Shown here one piece after another: positions 33,266-44,907 of a stretch of 64,000 nt of DNA. The notes under the pieces are model-generated. The model made no database searches, was not told the origin of the DNA, and was given only the letters and a program-made list of their open reading frames with translations. Origin of the DNA: Maniola hyperantus (Eukaryota > Arthropoda > Insecta > Lepidoptera > Nymphalidae); NCBI RefSeq assembly GCF_902806685.2, contig NC_048536.1, forward strand, positions 558,001-622,000, read 5' to 3'. The translations under genes were made by a program, and so were the position numbers. Every line of letters begins with the position of its first letter. The stretch's first letter is position 1.

Positions 33266-33858
33266 TAATGAGGTAGGTTTACTTCTCAAAAAAAATGTGT
33301 GAAAGAGTGAAATTCGTTAACTTTTGAAGACAAAATACTTAAAATAAAAAATAAAAAAATTAAAGGCGTACAAATACAAACACACACATATTGTTACTAG
33401 AAATAAAACCATTTAATAATGCCTTAAAAACTAAAACCAGGTTTCAGATTCAGGTTTTTAGAGTGTTTAAAAATTCCCGTGGCAACTCTTCCATTTCCTG
33501 GGATAAAATATTGGTTTTCCGGGAAAGTATCCGGGATGCAAATCTATTTCTCAACCAAATAAGAATAAGGTCCGCGACTTCATCAGATTTTTAGGTACGT
33601 GAATTACGGTTTTTTAAAACCCCCAAAATGATTGTTAAAGATGAAACAAAAAGCAAAATGAGCTGGCTCGTTAGGCGCGCACGTAATTCAATATAGCTGA
33701 TTCACGTGAACCCGTCGCCCGTTGTGGTATTTATATTTATTTTTCATTAATGCCGTTCTAGGTGTAACTAGGTGGAGGCAAGGAGGGAGCGAAATCCCTT
33801 TCAACTCCCCCAATAAAAAAGCCTGTGAAAAGGGTGTTTTTGGTAAGCTTCATTTTTC
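33266..33858. other. Gap with decayed Lep1-like words
   Basis: About 33440-33600 carries decayed Lep1-like words (AAAATTCCCGTGGCAACTC). No supported gene. Confidence 0.4.
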
Positions 33859-34228
33859 AGGGTTCCGGGTTTTCCTTTTGAGGTCAAAAGGAAAAACGGA
33901 ACCCTTATAGGATCACTTTGGTGTCTGTCGGTCTGTCACGAAACAGGGTACCTACTTCCCGTTGACTTAGAATCATAAAGGCAGGTAGGTAGATCTTAAA
34001 GCAGACATTCGGGGGAAAATCTGAAAACCGTGAATTTGTGGTTACGTCACACAAAAATATTGAATTGTGGTCATGAAAGGGCTTTACCTGTGCATTCTAA
34101 AACAGATTTTTAATTTATTTCTATGCATCATAATAATTTTTGACTTACCGTGCAAAATGTCGATATAATACGACTGTAGTACGGAAGCCTCGGTGCGCGA
34201 GTCTGACTCGCACTTGACCGGTTTTTTT
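33859..34228 (+). repeat. Family A copy
   Basis: Begins with a small palindrome (CCTTTTGAGGTCAAAAGG) at its GGTTCC end and ends TTGACCGGTTTTTTT. Internally shortened. Confidence 0.75.
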
Positions 34229-34679
34229 AATAAGATTGACGTGACCTCGTTCTACGATATTATAATAATGCTTTGATTGAAGGTTGATTTAATAAAACTC
34301 CCTTGATAGACAAGGCTTGCTATATTAACCCAATATTGCCTGCAAGGCTATCCGTGATGATTAATGTAACATAACGTAAAACAAATTGGCCAAGTGCGAG
34401 TCAGACTCGCGCACCTCCGTCGTATTTTTTCGACATTTTGCACGATAAATGAAAAACTGTTATGCATAAAAATATTAAATAAAAATCTGTTTTAGAATGC
34501 ACAGGTAAAGCCCTTTCATAATATGATACCCCACTTGGTATATTAATCTTATTTGGATAGTTGAAAATACTAATTGTTGGTCATGAACACATTTTAATTT
34601 TTTTTTGTTTTGTTCTAGGTTAACGGGAAGTGCCACTTAGGTTTCTTGACAGATACGACAGACAGACGGACAGACATAC

Positions 34680-36180
34680 TGTAAGGGTGGTAAATTGGGC
34701 GGAATAGAAATATACCCGGATACGGAATAATCTACCACCTTACAAAGTTTAGAGGAAAATAATAATTTTACTTTACTTGATCTATCTACCTAGTAAAGAA
34801 TAGAAGCTAGCCGTCGACTCCCTTGTAATGCATATGAGGTGTTATAAATGAAATTTGCTAGATGTTAGGCAAAATTGTTTTTTAATGTAACTTTTACCGG
34901 GGTCGCTTAATACAGAATGATGGCTAATAATGCTTAGTTATTCTAGCTTAATGCCAAGACTTAATTTAGATACATTAGAATGACTTAGGTAGATAGTACA
35001 TAAGATCTATGTTTTAAATTTAAGATGCCATTGGCATGGAATAGACAATGACACAGTAAAATTCATAAAATTGTTTCAAAATAAAAACTCAGTAGTAAAG
35101 ACAGGGTTCTTACTGTACACATACACTAAGAAGGTTCACTAAACTGTTGCAGGATACAAACATTTGCTTACTTGTAGGTGCGAAGACTGCAAGGTAGCTG
35201 GACGGCATCGGCCAAGATCCAAAACTCAATTTATTTGATTCTTCACAACCGAAATGTTTCATTACAAAGATTTTCACCAAGTCTTATCCATAGCAATTAA
35301 GTTGTCAACGTGAATGTGCAAAAGAAATAAATACGAAAACCGAAAACGCAAACGGAAAACTAAAACGGAAAACTGAAGCTAAACGTAAAACGTAAACGTA
35401 AACGTAAACTAAATCGTAAAACCCTGTAACAAAGAAAAACAATATTATAATTTGTGCTGTGTGAAAATTTCGACACGTGGAATTTTCCCGATCAAACACA
35501 ACTCACCTATTGAACTCCTGGCCACCAATGGTTTTCAGAAGTCCACCCACAACCCATTATCCTCATTTATTTGGGAAGATAAAATAACTGGAACTGGAAT
35601 GAAATCATAATATTAGGATTTTCTCTAACCAAACCGCCATTTTGTCGAATCCACATTACTTGATTTTTCACTCACCATAATTGATGAAACATTGAAATAC
35701 GTTAGGATGACTAAAATTTATACTATTGTATTTTCCCAGGCGAAGCCATGGGCGAAAAGGAGTGAGATTTTCCTGGAACGAAAAAAATTCGTCTTCACAT
35801 GTTGACTCCAGAAAAATTCTAAATCTCACCAATCGGTGTTGCCAGACGCAACCCGAGTGTGGCCGCTCTCAGTTAGTTTGATCATGAAGCCAATTCATTT
35901 TGAATATTTGCGGAACCTAAGGATATATTATAAGAACCGTTTTGTTAATGACTTAACAATAAACAAATGATATTATGGTTTTATTTAATTATTTTTGTTT
36001 TATTTTTACGACAATTGACAACGAAGCAAACGCCATCTATTGTGGCTCGAATGAACTCTGAACATCGACCCACGCGTAGTTCTGCACCTTGATGCTAGGT
36101 GGCACCAACATACTTTGAACAAAATAGATTTTTATTAAAAGCGAAACGCTAATTAGTAGTTCAAAATTTACAACGTCACA
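34680..36180 (-). repeat. 3' LTR of Ty3/Gypsy element (1,501 bp)
   Basis: On the minus strand it starts TGTGACG and ends CTTACA (TG..CA). It appears base-for-base equal to 42621-44121 when compared line by line. It contains an ACGTAAACGTAAACGTAAAC-type run around 35330-35425. The 64-codon minus frame inside it occurs in both LTRs and has no domain. Confidence 0.97.
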
Positions 36181-36183
36181 ATA

Positions 36184-36194
36184 CTTCCCCTCCT
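36184..36194 (-). other. Polypurine tract of Ty3/Gypsy element
   Basis: Minus strand AGGAGGGGAAG three bases before the 3' LTR; the usual plus-strand primer site for reverse transcription. Confidence 0.8.
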
Positions 36195-37000
36195 ACGAAA
36201 AGGTTCAACAGGTTGAACCACGCTGCCCTCAGCGTCATCCAACAACTACTAACAATTTGCCTGAAACAAACAAACAAAAAAACACAGAAGTTACGCGTGA
36301 ACGCACATCTACTACTAACAAGGAAAATTGTCTAACAAAATAAATATACTGAAAACAGTGTAAGGTTTTATACATTATACTTAACTACACAACCCTAACT
36401 TCTAAAAAGAATATATACAAAAAACTTCATGGTGTCTAAGACACTTGAGTGGAAACATCTTGGCATCATTCTTCAGCTGACTGATAGAATGCGTCTAGGC
36501 CTACGGTGGTTCACTCTTTTAAACTACCATCTTAATATTTGTTACTCAACAAATACGGAAAATCTGGTTGTGAACGGGTCCATCTGATATGGCAACCGTT
36601 CTCTATCCCATTCGGAAAAATAAAACCGAATCAAAATCGGAATATGAGAAAAAAAAACGAAATAACTCTCCTAGAAAATAGATCTCGGAACAGAATCGGA
36701 AAAATAACAGAAATGATCCATTATCTAGAAGGAAAACGAAAACAAAACACAAAACCCCCCCTTTTCGTTATCCCCAAAGTACGATATTTGCATTTTTACT
36801 TTCTCAACCGGTTGGTCTACCACAAGCATTCCAATCATCACATATTCATCCCTACATACATCCACTACATTCATCCTCAACTGAACCATGGTAATGTAAC
36901 TGTTAACTCAGAACATCACTACACTCATACAAATTCCTAATTGAATATTGATAACTTAAATATTCAAACAGTTTAGACCAAACTAAGTAATGGCAAATAT
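36195..37000. other. Non-coding segment between pol and the 3' LTR
   Basis: No minus-strand open frame of useful length, hence no env-like gene. A 133-codon plus-strand frame (36539-36940) is antisense to the element and has no domain. Confidence 0.6.
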
Positions 37001-40000
37001 CTACTTCTTAATATCCTTAATATGCCAAGTGCCTATTGGGTGGTTGTCAGCTACTCTAACTAGTTCGTAAACCAAAGGTGACAAAACCTTGACAACCCTG
37101 CACTTTTCATACTTAGGTGCCAGCTTAGCTGCGAAAAAATTTGTAGCGTCGCTTTGTGGATAGGTCTTTTTCCACACTATATCCCCAACAGAATAGCTTG
37201 CAGACCTACGCCTTAAGTTGTAATGCGTTGCATACTCTGCATGAGCCTGAAACAAATTTCTCCTAACCTGACCAAATATGTCCTCCAAAGATCCAAACTT
37301 TCCTGCGTATTCCTCCCTTGGAATTCCGGCCTCGTACTCCTTATCCGTGTCCTTATAGAAGGAACCATTTAAAACCGGTTCTCTAGCGTGGACAAGGAAG
37401 AACGGGGAGAATCCAGTGGATTCATTAACCGCACTGTTTATGGCGAACTGGACCTTGTACAGGTTTTCGTCCCAGGACCTGTGGTTATCTTTCACAAAAG
37501 CGGCTACAGCAGTCATAACAACCTTATTGTACCTCTCAACAAGGTTAACTTGCGGAGTGTACAGTGGTGTGTAGTGTAATTTCGGAATATTATAACGCTT
37601 AATGAGATTACGGAATTCAGATCCTGTAAATTGGGACCCATTGTCCACAATCACAGTCTCTGGAACACTATGGTTCAAAAATACAAAATTCTCTAGCGCT
37701 TTAACAACAGCGGCACCTGTGGCACGCCGTAACGGAAACAACATTGTATATTTCGAAAAACAACACGTCACCACAAAAAGAAATGTAAATCCTGATTTAG
37801 ACCTAGGCAAAGGTCCGACTAAATCAGCCGAAATGACCTGAAAAGGTCTCTCGCAGACTTTAGGCTTCCCTAGCAGACCTGGAGTGGCTGATGTCGTGTG
37901 TTTATACGCAGAGCAAGTATCACAATTCTTAACGTACTCAACCACGTCCTTATACATACCACGCCAAAAATATCTGAGGGATAATCTGCGATGAGTTTTG
38001 AACACACCAAAATGACCTGCAGTTGCATCTGCATGGTTTTGTTGCAATATTCTAAGGATGTCGTTCTTGTGGACTACCTCTTTCCAGTCGAACTCACTGA
38101 GAAGCTGGTATTTACATTTACTGTAACGATATAGTTTATCGTTCAAAATACAAAAATTCGGAAAATTTGCTGGATTGATTTTACAGCCATTAAATGTTTT
38201 GTCATACCAGTCATCTACCAAAACTTGTTGACTAGAGTTATCATCACGATCACCAACTACATCTACGTGTATGAGTCTCGACAAGGTATCCGGAACTACA
38301 TTATCACAACCCTTCCTATGTTCGATAACAAAATTATACTGTGATAATCTACAACCCCATCTGGCGAGTCGTCCTGAGGGATTTTCTAAATTTAAGAACC
38401 ACTTTAGGGATGCATGGTCTGTGATAATTGTGACTGGCTTGGAACCAAAATAAGCCTGAAATTTCTCCACTGCAAAAATCACAGCTAGAGCCTCGCGTTC
38501 CGTCGCGCTGTAATTCCTTTCGTTTTTATTTAGGCTCCTACTGACATACGCAATGGGATGATCGCAACCATCGGTTTCTTGCGTCAGCATACCGCCAACA
38601 CCATATGCAGAAGCATCACAATGTATTTTGAATGGTTTTTCAAAATTCGGTACCGCAAGAACAGGTGCGGTTACCAACGCATTCTTCAATGTATTAAATG
38701 CTACCTCTGCCTGTTCGCTCCACTCAAATTTAGGTGCGTTCTTTCCTTTACTCGTTAGTCTATTGAGTGGTGCAGCGATGGTTGAAAAATTCCTAATAAA
38801 GCGCCTGTACCAAGAACAAGTGCCTAGGAAAATCTTTACCTCCTGTGCAGTTTTTGGGGTCGGAAAGTTCAAAACTGCGGCAACTTTTCCAGGATCTGTG
38901 CGTAAACCAAATTCATCCACTATATACCCTAAATATTTCAAAGAGTTTCGAAAAAAATTACATTTATCAAAATTTATGGATAGTTGAGCCATTTTTAGTT
39001 TATCCAGAACTCTGTTTAATAAAATTAAATGGGTTTCAAAATCAGCAGAACAAATAACAATATCATCTATATAACAAAATACTATTCCATTTTCAATATC
39101 ACTACAAAAATTTTGATTAAATAACTGGTCCATTAACCTCTGCTGTCGTGCTGGTGCACCGCATAGGCCAAACGGCATGACTTTAAATTTGAATAACCCT
39201 CTACCAGGAACTGTAAAACTGGTTTTTTCCTGAGAGTCGTTAGCTAATGGAATTTGCCAGAAACTTGAACTTAAATCAATCGATGATAAAAACCTTGCCT
39301 CTTTCAAGCTATCTAGAATTTGTGGAATGTACGGTATTGAGTATGAATCCCCCTTTGTCACTGAATTTAATTTCCTGCAATCTAGGCAAAATCTCCAGTC
39401 TCCATTTGTCTTTTTCACTAAAATTGCTGGGTTATTCCAAGGGCTTTCACTCGGAGTAACTACGTCCATTTCCAGCATCCTATCTAACTCTTTACTTAAA
39501 GCTTCCTTCTTTTCGGGAGAAAGTGGATATTGTTTTATTTTTATTGGCAAGGCATCACCGGTGTCAATAACATGTTCAATTAATTTTGTTCTACCCAATC
39601 CAATTTTTTCTGAAGAAATATCTAAAAATTTATTTACTACAGATTGGGCTAATTCTTTCTGTTGAGATGATAAGTTTTCAAAAGAAGTGATGGTATGAAT
39701 TTGTTCATTATCAATCGCACAAATATTGTAAAATTGAGAAGGTGCCTTAATTAATTCTAAATTATCAAAAATGCCAGGGGCTAACTGAAATGTTTTCCAA
39801 AAGTCACAACCAAAAATAACATCCGCTATTATAGAGGGTACTACAAAAAATTTTATTATGTGAGTTACGGAATTATAAGTAATCGGAATAAACATATAAC
39901 CCATGCAATCAAGTTTGTCTCCATTTGCCACTGAAAATGTGGTATCAATACTGCTATGCAATTTATAACCGAATCTCAAAAAAACCTTGTGCGCCTGGTT

Positions 40001-40150
40001 ACCCAAAATTGACGCGCAAGCACCGGAATCTAGTAAACCTGTAATCTCAAAACCGTCAACAAAAACCTTTAAATATGGCCTAAAGTCTCGTTTATCCACT
40101 GAATACAGAACTGTGTCAGGTAAAAGGGATGTTTTGTTGTTAATGACCAA
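37001..40150 (-). CDS. pol: Ty3/Gypsy Pol polyprotein (PR-RT-RH-IN), intact
   Basis: An uninterrupted frame of 1,049 codons. The same frame is open upstream to about 40222, so the listed start is a convention and translation probably enters by a -1 shift from gag. Protease: LLDSGA with the active Asp at residue 41. Reverse transcriptase about residues 190-420 with FGLCGAP and YIDD at 360-363. RNase H starts near 505 (CDAS, Asp 512; ATEREALAV; TDHASLKWF). Integrase: zinc motif His706/His713/Cys743/Cys746; core Asp776, Asp836, Glu872 with 35 residues between the last two. All catalytic residues looked for are present. Acts in cytoplasmic particles (cDNA synthesis) and nucleus (integration). The C-terminal tail resembles the GPY/F or chromo-like module, unproven. 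Confidence 0.96.
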   Translation of the reverse strand: MVINNKTSLLPDTVLYSVDKRDFRPYLKVFVDGFEITGLLDSGACASILGNQAHKVFLRFGYKLHSSIDTTFSVANGDKLDCMGYMFIPITYNSVTHIIKFFVVPSIIADVIFGCDFWKTFQLAPGIFDNLELIKAPSQFYNICAIDNEQIHTITSFENLSSQQKELAQSVVNKFLDISSEKIGLGRTKLIEHVIDTGDALPIKIKQYPLSPEKKEALSKELDRMLEMDVVTPSESPWNNPAILVKKTNGDWRFCLDCRKLNSVTKGDSYSIPYIPQILDSLKEARFLSSIDLSSSFWQIPLANDSQEKTSFTVPGRGLFKFKVMPFGLCGAPARQQRLMDQLFNQNFCSDIENGIVFCYIDDIVICSADFETHLILLNRVLDKLKMAQLSINFDKCNFFRNSLKYLGYIVDEFGLRTDPGKVAAVLNFPTPKTAQEVKIFLGTCSWYRRFIRNFSTIAAPLNRLTSKGKNAPKFEWSEQAEVAFNTLKNALVTAPVLAVPNFEKPFKIHCDASAYGVGGMLTQETDGCDHPIAYVSRSLNKNERNYSATEREALAVIFAVEKFQAYFGSKPVTIITDHASLKWFLNLENPSGRLARWGCRLSQYNFVIEHRKGCDNVVPDTLSRLIHVDVVGDRDDNSSQQVLVDDWYDKTFNGCKINPANFPNFCILNDKLYRYSKCKYQLLSEFDWKEVVHKNDILRILQQNHADATAGHFGVFKTHRRLSLRYFWRGMYKDVVEYVKNCDTCSAYKHTTSATPGLLGKPKVCERPFQVISADLVGPLPRSKSGFTFLFVVTCCFSKYTMLFPLRRATGAAVVKALENFVFLNHSVPETVIVDNGSQFTGSEFRNLIKRYNIPKLHYTPLYTPQVNLVERYNKVVMTAVAAFVKDNHRSWDENLYKVQFAINSAVNESTGFSPFFLVHAREPVLNGSFYKDTDKEYEAGIPREEYAGKFGSLEDIFGQVRRNLFQAHAEYATHYNLRRRSASYSVGDIVWKKTYPQSDATNFFAAKLAPKYEKCRVVKVLSPLVYELVRVADNHPIGTWHIKDIKK

Positions 40151-40185
40151 GTTCTTTACTTGTGTCTCTGCACAGTTCTTACTAA

Positions 40186-41452
40186 TTAGTTTTTTGAATT
40201 TTTGTCCGGAGCGGGTTTACTAATCGCCTTTTTACTACAACTTGGACATGTCTTTACTGTAAAGTTCTGACGTCCACACGAAAAACATCTAATAAATTCG
40301 GAACTGTCCTGCAAAATTTAAAGGAATGGTTACCCTTGCCGCACTTGTAACATAGTTGTTTATTTGTTTTCGTAAAATCAGTGCCTTTACTTGTATCAAC
40401 CTTAGGTGCAGGTGTGACTGAAAGTGTGTTTATCTGTTTTGTCACTTGTTTGTAAGCAAACTCTGAACTTAAAGTTGCCTTACTGTTAGTAGGCTCAGAA
40501 AATAAGGCGGAACGCTGCCTCGCAGCCTCTAGTTTGCGACACTTTTCCTTCAACATTGCGACAGACTTAATGTCAACAAGAGCTAATTGTTCTGAGTAAA
40601 AAGGGCGAATATTATGTAATAAAATTTGTAACTTTTGTTCTTCGGAAAGTGGTGTTGACAACCTTGAAAACATGCAAAACATTATAGCGAAATAGATAGA
40701 CACAGGTTCTTCAGAGCCTTGTGTTCTTGCTCGAATTTCACCTAGCAACCTGTAGTCATAATCTACTGCATCAAATTCCTCTAAAAATAAAGTTTTCAAT
40801 TCTGACCAAGACGAAACTTGACATTTGTTGCCTCTGTACCATAACAATGCTCGGCCTGTAAAAAGATGAAATGCAGAAACAAATAATTTTCCATCTGAAA
40901 CGCCATAAGATCTTTATATTCCTCAACGCGTTCGATGAAACTGCGCGGATCACCCTGTCCGTTGAAATTTAACTTCCACTTGGCCACATTTTTATCACCA
41001 GTGCAGTCAACGGCGGTACTCTCGGAATCCAGTGATTCGTCGTGAGACGACTCATTGTCAGCATCTAATCTGGAAATCAAACTCTGCAACTTTGTATGTA
41101 ATTCACTCTTCCTACTTATTAAGCTGAGTTCGGAACACTGTATTCTCAAAATTCTAAAGTACAAATGTGAAGCTAAAGCTTTAGACCTACAGAGGGCATG
41201 TCTATCTTTAGTGTCAGAACACTTTTTTAATAACTCTTCTAAGTCTTGAAGTTTTTTAGTAATAACCCCTAACTCACTTTCAGAAGTGAAATCCGTCTCT
41301 AAAATTGATTCAGAAGGAATTTCCTGAATTAATTGTTTTAACTGTTTCTTTAAACCTAGCACTGTAGGTGCTGGAGTTTCGGAACGAATGGATACCTCAT
41401 AACACAATTCGTCCTTCAAAAGTGAATGAAACTGGGCAAAAGTCTGTTCCAT
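40186..41452 (-). pseudogene. gag: Ty3/Gypsy gag, frame broken twice
   Basis: Gag, the structural protein of the particle, lies in three frames. Frame 1 runs from ATG 41452 and carries an EYKDLMAF-type capsid start, but stops at 40796. Frame 2 continues the same domain from near 40900 (GRALLWYRGNK) to 40254 and includes a CCHC knuckle, CYKCGKGNHSFKFC. Frame 3 picks up at about 40300 with a second cysteine cluster (CFSCGRQNFTVKTC) and ends at TAA 40186-40188. Two single-base-scale shifts, near 40900 and 40300, explain this. As assembled, full-length Gag cannot be made, although pol is intact and the LTRs match. Sequencing indels are an alternative. Confidence 0.85.
40189..40195 (-). promoter_or_regulatory. 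-1 ribosomal frameshift heptamer A AAA AAC
   Basis: Minus strand A AAA AAC, in register with the last gag frame and directly followed by its TAA stop. A -1 slip leads into CTA ATT.., exactly the pol frame. This is the canonical X XXY YYZ slippery form. A downstream pseudoknot was not tested. Confidence 0.8.
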
Positions 41453-42606
41453 TGTGTTAAGTCAAAACACATTTAACAAAATATCGAGCTTGTGTAACTG
41501 TCTATGTTTAGCCTTATACAAATTGGTTAAACACAAACACAAAAGAAGTTATTTAAACTATTAAATATACACAAGCAAAATACACAACAAAAACAATATT
41601 CTTAAGTCTATCCTAACCTATTTTATCAATTATGTTCCTATTCCAAAATATTGTTAATAATACAAGCACATATTATTACTATAGTAAACAAAATATAACA
41701 AAATAAAACTTCCCAAAATTGAATAAATGATTGTAAGGTGCAGTATCACCTTTATGAGTACACAGTGTGTTACAATCTTTACAATTACAAAAGTAAACAG
41801 GCAACAAAGTTGCAATGAACTCTGACTAGCATATTATCTTTCAAAAAAAAACAAAGAGATTGTGCAATGGTTTGATGACTGTTACTTTACACTTTTAACA
41901 CATAACCTAAAATACAACAAAATCTGTTTCTAAATGTCACTTTAAACTACCAGCATTCAATTAAACTTAACATGTTTTGTGTGTGAAGTAGCTTTTATCA
42001 TAACCTTAACACAGCTCTAAACAAAATTTCAACAAAATAATGAAGTATCAAGTCACTGACAAAAAAAAATTGTTCATAACTTCATACTTGAACTTAATGT
42101 AATCTCTGAATATAGTTTATATATTTAGTTTCACAAGTTGTAACTCTTAGTATTTATAAATGTATGTGTGTAACTAGTTAACAGCACATAGCGTTTCAAA
42201 ACTTTAATTATACTAAGTTACCGGAATTTTCAAACATAAGATGTACTTACTATTGAAAGCAATACCCAACAACAACTCAGTTAAGCAATGTTTATTACTA
42301 AACTGAAGGCAAACATTCACTTATACACCTCCAAGGTAAGTCAAATAACATAATTGAACGGCATAAACACCATTTATAATGTGTTGATTAAGTAAGAAAA
42401 AAAAATGTTGGACTATACTCAGAAAATTACTTAAACTATCAAACAAAATTTCTAACTATTAGTTATTATTTAGTTAGTTAACCATAAAAACAGCTTAGTG
42501 CTCTTTGCAATGTGTCACTACTTAGAAAATTGTACAATCAGCGGAGTACATTTCATAAAATTCACAAAATTTCTCAAAATATACTGAAATAACTATATAA
42601 AAAAAC
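41453..42606 (-). other. Leader (5' UTR) of Ty3/Gypsy element
   Basis: 1.15 kb AT-rich and without a supported frame, between the primer site and the gag ATG. Unusually long for the group; presumably holds packaging signals. Confidence 0.6.
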
Positions 42607-42618
42607 GTTCGGGCGCCA
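42607..42618 (-). other. Primer-binding site, tRNA-Lys(UUU) type
   Basis: Minus strand TGGCGCCCGAAC, two bases after the 5' LTR. It is complementary to the 3' end of tRNA-Lys(UUU) plus CCA over 12 bases; similarity stops after that. Confidence 0.8.
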
Positions 42619-42620
42619 TT

Positions 42621-44121
42621 TGTAAGGGTGGTAAATTGGGCGGAATAGAAATATACCCGGATACGGAATAATCTACCACCTTACAAAGTTTAGAGGAAAA
42701 TAATAATTTTACTTTACTTGATCTATCTACCTAGTAAAGAATAGAAGCTAGCCGTCGACTCCCTTGTAATGCATATGAGGTGTTATAAATGAAATTTGCT
42801 AGATGTTAGGCAAAATTGTTTTTTAATGTAACTTTTACCGGGGTCGCTTAATACAGAATGATGGCTAATAATGCTTAGTTATTCTAGCTTAATGCCAAGA
42901 CTTAATTTAGATACATTAGAATGACTTAGGTAGATAGTACATAAGATCTATGTTTTAAATTTAAGATGCCATTGGCATGGAATAGACAATGACACAGTAA
43001 AATTCATAAAATTGTTTCAAAATAAAAACTCAGTAGTAAAGACAGGGTTCTTACTGTACACATACACTAAGAAGGTTCACTAAACTGTTGCAGGATACAA
43101 ACATTTGCTTACTTGTAGGTGCGAAGACTGCAAGGTAGCTGGACGGCATCGGCCAAGATCCAAAACTCAATTTATTTGATTCTTCACAACCGAAATGTTT
43201 CATTACAAAGATTTTCACCAAGTCTTATCCATAGCAATTAAGTTGTCAACGTGAATGTGCAAAAGAAATAAATACGAAAACCGAAAACGCAAACGGAAAA
43301 CTAAAACGGAAAACTGAAGCTAAACGTAAAACGTAAACGTAAACGTAAACTAAATCGTAAAACCCTGTAACAAAGAAAAACAATATTATAATTTGTGCTG
43401 TGTGAAAATTTCGACACGTGGAATTTTCCCGATCAAACACAACTCACCTATTGAACTCCTGGCCACCAATGGTTTTCAGAAGTCCACCCACAACCCATTA
43501 TCCTCATTTATTTGGGAAGATAAAATAACTGGAACTGGAATGAAATCATAATATTAGGATTTTCTCTAACCAAACCGCCATTTTGTCGAATCCACATTAC
43601 TTGATTTTTCACTCACCATAATTGATGAAACATTGAAATACGTTAGGATGACTAAAATTTATACTATTGTATTTTCCCAGGCGAAGCCATGGGCGAAAAG
43701 GAGTGAGATTTTCCTGGAACGAAAAAAATTCGTCTTCACATGTTGACTCCAGAAAAATTCTAAATCTCACCAATCGGTGTTGCCAGACGCAACCCGAGTG
43801 TGGCCGCTCTCAGTTAGTTTGATCATGAAGCCAATTCATTTTGAATATTTGCGGAACCTAAGGATATATTATAAGAACCGTTTTGTTAATGACTTAACAA
43901 TAAACAAATGATATTATGGTTTTATTTAATTATTTTTGTTTTATTTTTACGACAATTGACAACGAAGCAAACGCCATCTATTGTGGCTCGAATGAACTCT
44001 GAACATCGACCCACGCGTAGTTCTGCACCTTGATGCTAGGTGGCACCAACATACTTTGAACAAAATAGATTTTTATTAAAAGCGAAACGCTAATTAGTAG
44101 TTCAAAATTTACAACGTCACA
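42621..44121 (-). repeat. 5' LTR of Ty3/Gypsy element (1,501 bp)
   Basis: Same sequence as 34680-36180. Its U3 edge (44121) lies 607 bp upstream of the Atg14 start codon and points away from that gene. Confidence 0.97.
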
Positions 44122-44199
44122 ATACAGACAACGAAGTGATCCTATAAGGGTTCATTTTTTCCTTTTGAGGTACGGAACCCTTAAAAACAGAGTCGAATT

Positions 44200-44728
44200 T
44201 ACAAAAAAGTAAAGAACGGAGCCTTCCTTCCTGATCCTGATAATATTACCTGGTAGGTAGGTACCTACTTACTATATATGCTAAAAAAACCTATTATTTT
44301 TCGGGATAAAAACAGCTATTCTAAATGTTAACCTACCTACTTAGTATATTTAATTAAATAAGTAGGTACCTAATTTCACAAGACAAACATGTTCTGTAAA
44401 CAACTCAAATGTAGATCAAGCGATTTCTGTATTTCAGTATCAGAATCGTGAGTAGAGTACAAGCAAGCATAAAAATTAGTAGTTACAAGCCATACATGAA
44501 ACGGAAGAAAATCGTGTGGTGTATTAGCTTCTTAATTAGCTTCAATGTCTATCATTGTCAATGTGAAAAGTGTCAGCATGACCGCTGTCAACGCTGTCAA
44601 GTGTCAACGCACAGCGTACATTCAACTTTCACTCACAGCTGAGCTGAGTGGACAAATCAAATCTTTGTATTCAATCATATTGCGAATTGCGATGTAACCA
44701 AACATTCCGTGAAAATTTCGCAAAAACC
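44200..44728 (+). other. Presumed promoter/5' UTR region of Atg14
   Basis: Only about 0.5 kb separates the retrotransposon-split repeat from the Atg14 ATG. I see no clear TATA box at a defined start. GTCAACGCTGTCAAGTGTCA words are repeated near 44580-44610. A short plus-strand frame (44448-44642) has no domain. Confidence 0.45.
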
Positions 44729-44907
44729 ATGGCAATGAGCTATTTAAATGAGAATGAAGCCCCGCGGGACTTCAGGGTGTCTTCCACGGACAGTGATGGG
44801 CACTATACAAAGTGTGTTTTGTGTTACACGGTCAAGAAAAACTTCTATTGTGCTGAGTGCGTCAAAAATGGTAACTTCGTCCACTCCTCGATGCCTTACT
44901 CGGATAG
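44729..44907 (+). CDS. Atg14: Atg14 exon 1 (double CxxC)
   Basis: Encodes residues 1-59 plus two bases of the next codon; donor AG|GTGAGT. Carries the four cysteines needed in vertebrate Atg14 for targeting to the ER. Confidence 0.9.

Larger units (their letters stand above)
34680..44121 (-). mobile_element. Full-length Ty3/Gypsy LTR retrotransposon
   Basis: A 9,442-bp element read on the minus strand: 5' LTR (42621-44121), primer site, 1.2-kb leader, gag (41452-40186), -1 shift, pol (to 37001), 0.8-kb non-coding segment with polypurine tract, 3' LTR (34680-36180). Direct repeats ATAC (34676-34679 and 44122-44125) mark the insertion. Pol order protease, RT, RNase H, integrase identifies Ty3/Gypsy. 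No env frame of useful length lies between pol and the 3' LTR. The two LTRs look identical, so the insertion is recent. Confidence 0.97.
34378..44199 (-). repeat. Family A copy split by the Ty3/Gypsy element
   Basis: The left part 34378-34679 (TTGGCCAAGTGCGAGTC .. GACAGACATAC) and the right part 44122-44199 (ATACAGACAACGAAGTGATC .. ACGGAACCCTT) form one family A copy, with the retrotransposon inserted at its GACA run. Confidence 0.85.

Noticed and set aside
35305..35499. 64-codon minus frame repeated at 43246-43440
   Set aside because: Lies inside both LTRs in an A-rich repeat; duplication only reflects the LTR pair.
36539..36940. 133-codon plus-strand frame in the LTR element
   Set aside because: Antisense to the element, no domain; not an env gene, which would be on the minus strand.
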